A stretch of DNA of 64,000 nucleotides from Candidatus Thiomargarita nelsonii. Lineage in GTDB: Bacteria; Pseudomonadota; Gammaproteobacteria; Beggiatoales; Beggiatoaceae. Of the stretch, positions 16,742 through 24,554 are shown piece by piece. The DNA lies in assembly GCA_000785145.2 (NCBI GenBank), contig JSZA02000021.1, forward strand, positions 1 through 64,000, written 5' to 3'. The notes under the pieces were generated by a model. That model made no database searches and was not told where the DNA came from. It saw only the letters and a list, made by a program, of their open reading frames with translations. Each line of letters starts with the position of its first letter. Position 1 is the stretch's first letter. The position numbers were made by a program, and so were the translations under genes.

Positions 16742-17001
16742 ACTTTTCCTCTATAGGTTAGTGAAATACTACCGTGTGGGATTACCAAACAAATAGGCTA
16801 TGGTATAGTTGTCCAGAAAAGTTTTGTCCTAGTTTTAAACCTCAGAGGTTTTTCGTTGTTTAGCGTAGCGATCTTCGTTGCGGGAAATCCGCGTAGCTCC
16901 ATTCCCGAAACAAAACTTCAGGTTTTATAAACTGAAGATGTTTGAGCGATAACTTATCTGGATGAGTATACAAAATGCCGAGGTAAATAGATATAGTGAT
17001 T

Positions 17002-17835
17002 TTAACGGAGATAGACGCTAATAGGGTGATTAGATGAACTAAAATTAAACCGGCTCAAATTTTGACTGCCTAAGTGCAATCCGTATTTATTACAATTAGC
17101 ATTGTAGATTACTGTAGGATAACCTTCACTGCTTGCGTCACACCGGTACATAGTTCGGTCATGTTCACTCCCTTCCCAATGGGCACTGGCGACTCGACGA
17201 CGCTCATCAGGATCGTTGAGATTTTGCAATGCTCTTAATCTCTTAATAGGAAAATCATCTGTACTCTTAATAAAATTGCTGGGATTGTCAGCATCAATAA
17301 TGAGTATCTCAGTCGCGTGAGCCGCTAGGGCACGCACGAGTGGTGCGGCAAGGTAACGCGCTGAGCGGGGTGTCACTTGTTTGGCACTTTTAAACTCATC
17401 TTGATCAGGATTGGTGGCATAAATGAGCGACCAGCCGCCGTCATGCAAATCCATATTACAGTAAATATTTAAGGGCATCTCTCCTTGTGAGCCATCAACA
17501 TCAATAGAATACAAACCAGTCACTTTCGTGGGTTCTTGTTGTTGAATGTTTTGGCAACTTTGGGGCAATTGATAGATATCTCGTTTCAAGGCATCAAGCT
17601 GGCGTTGTTGGAGTTGTATGAGGGTTTCGAGATAGCTGATGCGATTTTGGAGAGTGTCAATTTGGGCTTGGTAGAGTTTATCTCGTTGTTCTGTTAAGTC
17701 AATCCCTCTTTTATCGAGACATGAAATAATCTCAAGTGGGGTTTCGTTGGTTTGAAGACAAGCGGTTTCCTCCGCTGCTGCGACAAGCGGGGATGTTATA
17801 GCTAGTGATAGTAGAAATGTCAGGGGTTTTTTCAT
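17002..17835 (-). CDS. Ficolin-like exported protein: coiled coil plus fibrinogen-type domain
   Basis: The 277-residue product has a signal peptide (MKKPLTFLLSLAITSPLVAAA), a coiled coil at about 48-90 (LYQAQIDTLQNRISYLETLI), and a C-terminal region opening with SCQNIQQ...TGLYSIDVDG...MPLNIYCNMDLHDGGWSLIY (about 94-138). This matches the start of fibrinogen-related domains, whose hallmark is CxxI...SGxYxI...V.C.M...GGGW. The rest (about 140 residues) is shorter than in animal ficolins and ends with cysteines in DRTMYRCDAS and NANCNKYGLHLG, a layout seen in bacterial fibrinogen-like proteins. Such domains bind glycans or acetyl groups in animals; the ligand here is unknown. The gene sits between the two coiled-coil paralogues and may be a recognition component of the island. 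Confidence 0.7.
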   Translation of the reverse strand: MKKPLTFLLSLAITSPLVAAAEETACLQTNETPLEIISCLDKRGIDLTEQRDKLYQAQIDTLQNRISYLETLIQLQQRQLDALKRDIYQLPQSCQNIQQQEPTKVTGLYSIDVDGSQGEMPLNIYCNMDLHDGGWSLIYATNPDQDEFKSAKQVTPRSARYLAAPLVRALAAHATEILIIDADNPSNFIKSTDDFPIKRLRALQNLNDPDERRRVASAHWEGSEHDRTMYRCDASSEGYPTVIYNANCNKYGLHLGSQNLSRFNFSSSNHPISVYLR

Positions 17836-17932
17836 GGTATTTGATTTGATTTTCGGTTATAGGGCGGTGATCCCGTGCCTGCATTCCTTTGCTCCGCGCA
17901 CTCTCTTATACATAAGTATATTTTCGACAACT

Positions 17933-18010
17933 GTAGGGTGGGTAGAGCTTCGCTGCACCCACCGATTTTATAGCAAAGTGGTGGGTTTCGCTACGCTCTA
18001 CCCACCCTAC
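17933..18010. repeat. GTAGGGTGGGTAGAGC palindromic repeat
   Basis: Arms GTAGGGTGGGTAGAGC... (17933 on) and ...GCTCTACCCACCCTAC (to 18010) form a long hairpin; the centre CACCCACCGATTTTATAG also pairs. The flanking sequences TTATACATAAGTA (17906-17918) and TTGTGTATAAGTGAGTGCGCG resemble the flank at 6835-6850, suggesting a shared insertion context. It lies between the ficolin-like gene and the second coiled-coil gene. Confidence 0.8.
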
Positions 18011-18083
18011 AAATATTAATTTATTTCAAATACTTAAAAACTTGTGTATAAGTGAGTGCGCGGAGCGTGGAAACGAGAAAAAA

Positions 18084-19058
18084 CTACATCTGCATCTGCA
18101 TCTGCTTCAAAGTCAAAATGTGCATTGTTTGTTTTGCATCTTCAATGCTATATATGAAACTGTCCGAACACTTTAAGTTCAAATAAACTTTCTTGTTTCC
18201 CCAAGATTTCAGTGTCAGCTCTGCGGTTCCATTTATATTAAGCTTAAGTCCTGCACGATCTTTTTTTTGTTTACTAAAATGATCACGATCGCTGAAGAAG
18301 CCTTCTATGTCTCCAACCAGGCTCCTTCCTGATGCGTACAAACTGCCCTTATTGTACGCTCCCCAGTTATTGTTTGGTTTGTGTGCAGATAGCATGGTAA
18401 TTTCGATCCATCTACCAACACCCCTATTAGCCCAATGAATGGCGTCTTTAATTATGGGTTCGCAACTAGAGGCGTTTATTTTTTTTTCCATTTCCGCTGC
18501 TTTCCTTTTAAGGTGCCTGTTTGTTCTTTCCACAGCAGTAATTTTCCTTTCGAGTTCGCCAACCTTCCTTTGAAGGTGCTTGACTTTGGTATTGGCATGT
18601 TTCTTGGCAGCATCTTCAGCTTGGCGAGCTTTGGTATTGGCATGTTTCTTGGCAGCATCTTCAGCTTGGCTGGCTTTGGTATTGGCATGTTTCTTGGCAG
18701 TCTGTTCAGCTTGGCGAGCTTTGGTATTGGCATGTTTCTTGGCAGCATCTTCAGCTTGGCTGGCTTTGGAATCGGCGTAAGCTTTTGTTAAAGCGGTGCT
18801 TTGTTCTAAAGCTTTGGTTAATTGATCCAACTGAGTGACCAATTTATCCATAGTTGCCTTTAATTGTTGCTTTTCTTCCCGCAACTGTCGGAGTTCCCTT
18901 TGTAACGCTTGCTGATTTTCTCCAAGATCGACGATGGCTTGGGCATTATCAATCACATAACCTTCCAACTCTTGTAGGGCTTGATCTGCATGGGCTAGGA
19001 CACTCATCCCCATTAAGGCATAAATGGCTAAAATTCGTGGTAATTGTTTTAAGAGCAT
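18084..19058 (-). CDS. Exported coiled-coil protein with pentadecad repeats (paralogue B)
   Basis: The 324-residue product has a signal peptide ending AHAD, then a coiled coil nearly identical to paralogue A up to residue about 97. Residues 98-157 are four perfect-length 15-residue repeats (K-A-S/R-Q-A-E-x-x-A-K-K-H-A-N-T), followed by more coil to about 195. A period of 15 is not a heptad multiple; 15/4 repeats usually give slightly right-handed stalks. The C-terminal 125 residues (CEPIIKDAIHWANRGVGRW...) form a head unrelated to that of paralogue A, with strands (LKLNINGTAELTLKSW). The start follows AGAGGAAAAGT. The encoding DNA repeats (18588-18767) suggest the stalk can grow and shrink by slippage. 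Function unknown; likely a surface or periplasmic stalk. Confidence 0.65.
   Translation of the reverse strand: MLLKQLPRILAIYALMGMSVLAHADQALQELEGYVIDNAQAIVDLGENQQALQRELRQLREEKQQLKATMDKLVTQLDQLTKALEQSTALTKAYADSKASQAEDAAKKHANTKARQAEQTAKKHANTKASQAEDAAKKHANTKARQAEDAAKKHANTKVKHLQRKVGELERKITAVERTNRHLKRKAAEMEKKINASSCEPIIKDAIHWANRGVGRWIEITMLSAHKPNNNWGAYNKGSLYASGRSLVGDIEGFFSDRDHFSKQKKDRAGLKLNINGTAELTLKSWGNKKVYLNLKCSDSFIYSIEDAKQTMHILTLKQMQMQM
18588..18767 (-). repeat. Four tandem 45-bp repeats inside the coiled-coil gene
   Basis: Four in-frame 45-bp units (18588-18632, 18633-18677, 18678-18722, 18723-18767) encode the 15-residue repeats. Neighbouring units differ at a few bases in an alternating fashion (GCGAGCTTTGGTATT against GCTGGCTTTGGTATT), as expected after doubling of a 90-bp pair. 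Paralogue A at 15935-16741 has a single such unit, so this copy has expanded. Confidence 0.9.
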
Positions 19059-19116
19059 ACTTTTCCTCTATTTAGTCAAATATGATCGTTCCCACTCAAG
19101 GTAGGAACATACTAAC

Positions 19117-21777
19117 TTATGGTACCAAATGCCGAGGTAAATAGATATACTGATCTGTGCTACCTGCTGGCCTGTAAACCCACTTTTTGGCGTGACTGCG
19201 GTGTCTCTGACAAGACTCGACATCGTTAGGAACAGTCCGCCCCTTTAAAATATTATTCATACACAAGACTTTAGACGCGAGGATATTATGGTGTTTTCTC
19301 ATTTCCTTGGGAGACATCCGGCGAAAATCGCGTTTTTCCATACCCAAAAGCCCATCATCACTCACCGGCAAAATATCCGCAATCCCGATCAATTCGGCAA
19401 TGGTTTGATTTTCCAGCTCGCGCCCCATCATCCAATTGCGGGCATATCGACACAGTTCACGGGTATTCATCTCCTCCAATTTTTGCAACCAATCCTCATT
19501 GCCGCTCACTTGAGCTAATGCCTGAAAAAGGGCGGCTGCCATGGCATCCTTCGGATCGCATACACTGAAGCGTGCGAAGGCATTTTTCAGATCAGAAACC
19601 AAGAAATTAATACGGTTGTACAACATAATGAGATCGCTATTTTCAATGACAATGACTTCACGAAAAGTTGGGTAACTATGATAAGTGTATTGTTTATTCG
19701 CATAGCCCTCAATAAAGGCAAGATCATTAATAGCACTAATATCCTCCGCTGTGATGCCATGCTGTTGAAATGCTGCCTCTAAACCAGCTTGGCTAATCAG
19801 GGTATTGGAATCTACCTGCGCGATTTTCGAGGTTTTTTTAGCGTCTGCCGTGTTATCCAAGGAGGTAACGGTTAAACGGTTCGCAAGTAATCTGAGGCGG
19901 CTGTTAATGGTGTTTTGTAGATCGCCGATAGTTTCGTAAATCTGTTCCCGTAACTTTTTACGTTGCGCCGCTATTTGGGCTTTTTCGCCATCTGCCTTAA
20001 CATGCAACTCAATGATTCGCTGAGGATAGGTGAGTTCAGCAAGATTTCTTTTAAAACGGCGAAACATAATAGACTTTTTTAAGGGAGTAAAGAGTGCCCA
20101 AATAGGGGTATAATCCCAGTCGTCCAGTTTACTGCTATCCTCTCCCATCTCCGCCAATCGCTGCGCTGGTTTTTCCAAGGCTTTTTTCAACGCCGATTTT
20201 ACTTGAGACGAGTCTTGACGTGTACCGGGTTCATCAGTTAGCAGCACAATGGCTCGTAAGGCGTGTTCGCGCCAGTATTTGGGATCAGTAATGACATTAT
20301 GTAAAGCACCGTACAGTTTTTCATTTGTGCCTTTCAGTGTAAAATCCATTAGGCGATGGATTTCTTCCCGATCTTCCGGGAGTTTGAGGTTATTGAAAAT
20401 CGTCTCGCTCTCTTCAGCATAAGCGACCATGCTGACTCGGATATCTAGGCTGGTACTGATGGATTGTCCACCGCCCGCTGTTTGAATCACAAAGTGACTT
20501 TTACGACGCTTTTCTGAGATCAGTTGACAGAGTTCATCAAGAAAAGTCCGTACTTCGGCAATTACGTTAGCCATGGAGTCGCTGCGGTCGACGACAAAGA
20601 CTAAATCTACGGCGCGGAGATCGTCAATAAGACTACGAAACTTTGTCATAATGGCACGCATTTGTTCGTCGCTCAAGGTTAATTTTGAGGTGCCGATGGT
20701 AGCCACTTTGTACCAACCGGTTTGTTCATTGAAACCTTTTACGTAATAACGGGGTAGCATGGGATCGAGCCCAAAAGGCTCAAAACGCACTTGCAATTCG
20801 TCATCCTTACGGCCATCGCGCACCGCCGGTTGGGCTAAGGCAAGACTTTCTTCGGCCAAAACCGGCGCATCTTGGCGTGGTTCTGCATATATGCGGGCGG
20901 CTTTATTGTCGTTGAAGCGTTCTGTCAAGGCTTGACTATCGGTGTTGTATTCAAGTGCGACATTAGTCGCCCATTCGGTGACTTCATATTTAGGGAGCCA
21001 ACCGAGAAGGGTATCTTGGGCATTTTTAGTGGTGTTAGCATCGGTTTCGATAATGTTGGGTTGGGCCGTCAAATTGCTAGAATCACCTAATAGATACCAG
21101 AGTTGCCCCTCAAATTCTTCAACAGCATAGACATAACGCCATAAGTGTTTTAAGACTCCCAAATTAAATTCACTGATAATGTCGCCATCAACAGGATGTT
21201 TCCTGGGCTTAAAGTCGAATTCTGGGCGAGAGAGCGCACGCAGAAATAAGCGGTTATCGCAGGTCATTTCTTTACGACGGCTTGCGGGTTTCTGCGATTG
21301 CCCATCATACTTTGCCGTGTTTTGTTCTTCGCAATGGTGATCTGCACCCAATTGAGGATAAGCGCGAACTGCATCGCCTACGCGCATTGCTTTGATCCCT
21401 TGGATGAGGGACGATTTATCGATCCAGCCGTGGAGGGCTGTAAAACATTCTTGCTCCTCATCCGACAAGTAGAAACCCACGCGCAGACGATTGGGCTGTT
21501 TTTCATCACTGCCGGCGACAGCGAAAAAGAGGGTGCCTAATGGAAAATTAGGCGCGGGTTTGATACTTTGCTCATCTTGAGGCTGTTGATAAAAGTTGGC
21601 AGGTGAGCGATTGAGAAAAAAAGGAGTGGGCACTTGTATTGTCTCTCCATACCAACGCTTGGGAGAGCTGATGGGATTTACATCTTTACTCTCAACACAG
21701 GAGGCATTTGCGATGGCGTTATTCCATAGCCCCAGTGCTAGGGCTAAAAGCCATGCTTGTGATGAAAAATGTCTCAT
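19117..21777 (-). CDS. Large exported von Willebrand factor A domain protein
   Basis: The 886-residue product has a signal peptide ending about ANAS. Residues about 20-385 look like repeated small beta domains (SH3-like: GWIDKSSLIQGIKAMRVGDAVRAYP and YVKGFNEQTGWYKVATIG). A vWA domain follows at about 390-620: the MIDAS motif DRSDSM (397-402) fits DxSxS, and a later Asp lies in VLLTDEPGT. The C-terminal 250 residues are helical (IYETIGDLQNTINSRLRLLANRL) and end in FRRMSPKEMRKHHNIL. An intact MIDAS suggests metal-dependent protein binding. It lies between the ABC transporter and the coiled-coil/ficolin genes in the same orientation, with good spacing from AAAGGTA. A role as a scaffold or chaperone for assembly at the cell surface is inference. 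Confidence 0.75.
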   Translation of the reverse strand: MRHFSSQAWLLALALGLWNNAIANASCVESKDVNPISSPKRWYGETIQVPTPFFLNRSPANFYQQPQDEQSIKPAPNFPLGTLFFAVAGSDEKQPNRLRVGFYLSDEEQECFTALHGWIDKSSLIQGIKAMRVGDAVRAYPQLGADHHCEEQNTAKYDGQSQKPASRRKEMTCDNRLFLRALSRPEFDFKPRKHPVDGDIISEFNLGVLKHLWRYVYAVEEFEGQLWYLLGDSSNLTAQPNIIETDANTTKNAQDTLLGWLPKYEVTEWATNVALEYNTDSQALTERFNDNKAARIYAEPRQDAPVLAEESLALAQPAVRDGRKDDELQVRFEPFGLDPMLPRYYVKGFNEQTGWYKVATIGTSKLTLSDEQMRAIMTKFRSLIDDLRAVDLVFVVDRSDSMANVIAEVRTFLDELCQLISEKRRKSHFVIQTAGGGQSISTSLDIRVSMVAYAEESETIFNNLKLPEDREEIHRLMDFTLKGTNEKLYGALHNVITDPKYWREHALRAIVLLTDEPGTRQDSSQVKSALKKALEKPAQRLAEMGEDSSKLDDWDYTPIWALFTPLKKSIMFRRFKRNLAELTYPQRIIELHVKADGEKAQIAAQRKKLREQIYETIGDLQNTINSRLRLLANRLTVTSLDNTADAKKTSKIAQVDSNTLISQAGLEAAFQQHGITAEDISAINDLAFIEGYANKQYTYHSYPTFREVIVIENSDLIMLYNRINFLVSDLKNAFARFSVCDPKDAMAAALFQALAQVSGNEDWLQKLEEMNTRELCRYARNWMMGRELENQTIAELIGIADILPVSDDGLLGMEKRDFRRMSPKEMRKHHNILASKVLCMNNILKGRTVPNDVESCQRHRSHAKKWVYRPAGSTDQYIYLPRHLVP

Positions 21778-21944
21778 AAGAAATTTACCTTTAGTTATCT
21801 ACAGTGATTGTTAGACATACAAAAACAACGCATAAATTGTTGTACTATTACTCTTAGATCGACGTTTTTATCGCAGTGGTGAGTACAACTAATGTTCAAC
21901 AACGAATAAAAACCGTCAATCTTCAAGCATTGACCTTTTAAATT

Positions 21945-23523
21945 TTACAACTGACTGCGTAGCTGCTCAATAGGATCAACCCGCGTCGCTTGGCGGGTAG
22001 GAATAAGTGCTCCAAGTAGTGAGGCAAACAGGATAATGCCAACTGTTTTCATAATCCCACCCTTAGTAATAGTTAAAGGGATTGATGCAAGTTGGGCACT
22101 ATCGCTAAAAGGCGGAATAATATAACCAATCGCTAAGTCCGCAAGGGGCTGAAGCAGGGTGAAGCTGAGCGCAATTGCCAGAAGAATGCCTGTCACGAGT
22201 CCTGCAAAACTGACTGTGAGGATTTGCAGTAGGTACAGGCGACCAACCTCCCAGGCGGGCATGGCAAAAGTGCGGAGAATTCCAATATCTAAACGTTTGC
22301 GCCAAACATATCCCATGCCAAAAAGGGTAACATTAAAAAAGCTTAATAACATTAATATGATCGAGCTGGCAATGACGAAAAAATTGATGGTCGGAGTAAT
22401 GCGATTTAGGGCTTCTGTGAGACCAAAGTTGAAAGGCTCTACCCAGAGATTTTTGCCCCGTGGATCGGCGGTAATCCCCAATTGTTCACAAAATTCTTTT
22501 TCTTCCCCTTTTTCCTGTTTAATGGCACACATCACCCGTTGTCGACTTTGGGGATCTTTATAGTAACGTAGCCAAATGATTGCTTGGCTATATTCTGTTG
22601 CAAAACGTTTATTATCTGTTGGCAGTGCAATGTAATCTCCCTGTTTCAGTGGTTTTTGAAATTCATCGCAATGGAGAATGGAACGACCGTTTTTTTCCGC
22701 TATTCTAAATTCAGGAAAAAGGGGTTGATCGCTGGCATCCACAAATTGGAGCCCATACGAGGGGTGCCACTCATAGCGTTGGCTATAATAGTAAGCCCGG
22801 GCGACATCGTGATGAAACCAAATATCGGGATAATCTTTGTCGGGCAGATCGATAATACCGGAGACGGGTACCCGACGATGCTCAAATTTCCTAAAAGTGC
22901 GCCGTATTTGAGGATCGTGAGGTGCGGAGAAATTGGATATTAAGATAAAGCGTTTGTTGACCGCTCTTAATGGCTTCCAATTTTTCGGCACTGATATTCA
23001 AGCCATTTTCGCCCAACATCCGTTTATTGATCATTAGCTCAAAATGGTGTTGATTAGGATCAGTACTGAATTTATCCTTCTCCTTTCCCCAATAGCGAAT
23101 GCCATAATCAGGATTGAGCATGGGATCGTCGGGTGCGACGGCAAAGGCTTTTAACAATAACTTTTTCTGCTCGGTTTCAGTGCCTTGTGTTGGCCAAATA
23201 TCAAACCCGTAGGTAAAATCTTCAGCAATCCATGACAGGTTTTCCACATCTCTCTCTGTTGTGGTGAGCGTTTTAAGAAAAGTTTGTTGATCATTGGTAA
23301 GGGTAGCGGAATTTAAAGACTGTACGCGCAATGTCCCCATCATGGGGCGTGCCTCTTCTAAAGAGCGATCAACAATAGTCTCTACCGTTGATGCCAATGC
23401 AAACAAAATCAATAGGGTAGCCGTGGCAAACCAGATGCTGATAAAACCGAATATCACTTCACGACGACCGCGATAGTATAAGAGATCGTGGCGAATATAG
23501 TAGCCAATATAGTGCCAATCCAT
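21945..23523 (-). pseudogene. FtsX/MacB-type ABC transporter permease, split by a frameshift
   Basis: Two overlapping frames, 23523-22891 and 22991-21945, together encode one permease of about 525 residues. The first supplies an N-terminal membrane segment (GFISIWFATATLLILFALA) and a periplasmic domain. The second supplies the rest of that domain, three more membrane segments, and the C-terminal RQATRVDPIEQLR motif typical of the FtsX/LolC/MacB permeases. Continuous homology-like sequence needs one extra base skipped in the run TTTCTCC near 22925, where NIQF of frame 1 meets SAPHDPQIRR of frame 2. This may be a recent mutation, an assembly error or, less likely, a programmed shift. The gene follows its ATPase (23530-24339) by six bases. 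Such transporters move lipoproteins, or drive envelope proteins by mechanotransmission. Confidence 0.8.
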
Positions 23524-23529
23524 GAGAAT

Positions 23530-24339
23530 TTAAGCCCCTTTAAAGAAATGTTGAACCGCTTTGTTGCAATGTTGTCGGATATCTTCCAAGCCTTCTAATC
23601 CCCGATGGACTAAAACTGAGCCTTCATTGGTTTTTTTTCGCTCCAAGTAAACAATACGATCTGCATAATAGGCGGCTACACAAGGATCGTGAGTCACTAG
23701 GATCAAGGCATTTTGCTTTTCTTTTTTTACAATGTTAAGAAAAGTCTTCATAACCTCCTTGGCGGTTGTACCGTCCAAATTTCCGGTGGGTTCATCAGCG
23801 AAAACGATATTGGGACGGTGAATTAAGGCACGGGCAATGGCAACCCGCTGGCGTTGCCCTCCTGAGAGCTGATCGGCACTTGAATCGCCTTGTCCTTTTA
23901 GTCCCACGGCTTCGAGCATTTCACTCTCCAAGCGGCGAATTTCTTTCACAGGTTTGCGTTGCAGGCGCAGCGGCAAACCAATGTTATCAGAGGCATTAAA
24001 GTTGCTCAACATAAACGGAGTCTGAAAAACGAACCCGAAATGCTTGCGTAATGTATCACGAGAGATATGTTTAGCGGTGTCACCTTTTTTCAAGGTTAAT
24101 CCATCAGAATCGACGGTATAGTGTTGATCATGAAGATAGTAATGAATTGCGCCCGCCGTTGGTGTATCCAGCGAGGCTAGGAGATTAAGCAGCGTGCTTT
24201 TGCCAGAGCCGGAGAAACCTAAGATGGCTAAACATTCACCCGGATAAATCTCCAAATTAATCTCCTTGATCACTGCCTCTTTTGGATAGTTAAAAGAAAG
24301 ATTGTTAACCCGGATGATGGGTTGTTGGCTATCAACCAT
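23530..24339 (-). CDS. ABC transporter ATP-binding protein (LolD/MacB family)
   Basis: The 269-residue ATPase has Walker A GFSGSGKST (about 38-46), a Q-loop in FGFVFQTPFMLSNF, the signature LSGGQRQRVAIARAL (about 158-172), Walker B IVFADEPTGNLDG and the switch His in LVTHDP. The order and the ADEPTGNLD form are typical of the MacB/LolD/FtsE branch, whose partners are FtsX-type permeases, as found just downstream. It is slightly longer than LolD (about 230), with extra residues at 70-100 (HDQHYTVDSDGLTLKKGD), perhaps a small insertion. AGAGGAAA precedes the start. In context it probably energises export or assembly of the island's envelope proteins. Confidence 0.92.
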   Translation of the reverse strand: MVDSQQPIIRVNNLSFNYPKEAVIKEINLEIYPGECLAILGFSGSGKSTLLNLLASLDTPTAGAIHYYLHDQHYTVDSDGLTLKKGDTAKHISRDTLRKHFGFVFQTPFMLSNFNASDNIGLPLRLQRKPVKEIRRLESEMLEAVGLKGQGDSSADQLSGGQRQRVAIARALIHRPNIVFADEPTGNLDGTTAKEVMKTFLNIVKKEKQNALILVTHDPCVAAYYADRIVYLERKKTNEGSVLVHRGLEGLEDIRQHCNKAVQHFFKGA

Positions 24340-24375
24340 TGTTGTGATTTCCTCTTGTCAGTTACAATGCCAACA

Positions 24376-24545
24376 GGGATTAAGGGCAACCACAAGGGAT
24401 TGCCCCTACGATACGAAGTAACGAAATAAACATCACGTATCCTGTAGGGCAATGCCATTAAGTTAAGGGCAACCACAAGGGATTGCCCCTACGAGAAATC
24501 ACGGTTTGTAGGGGCAATCCTTTATGGTTGCCCTTAATTTAATGG
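24376..24545. repeat. Three copies of GGGCAACCACAAGGGATTGCCCCTAC-type repeat
   Basis: Direct copies of a 28-nt unit at about 24384-24411 and 24467-24493, and an inverted copy at 24508-24535, form alternative hairpins. AATGCCA... and ...TGGCATT sequences lie at the edges. The same unit occurs inside the nested element at 1272-1454. It fills the gap between the ATPase gene and the 836-residue protein gene. Confidence 0.85.
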
Positions 24546-24554
24546 CATTGCTTG

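Noticed and set aside
22891-22991. Programmed frameshift in the permease gene
   Set aside because: The TTTCTCC site lacks a stop-codon or stimulator context known for +1 recoding. An indel or assembly error is simpler.
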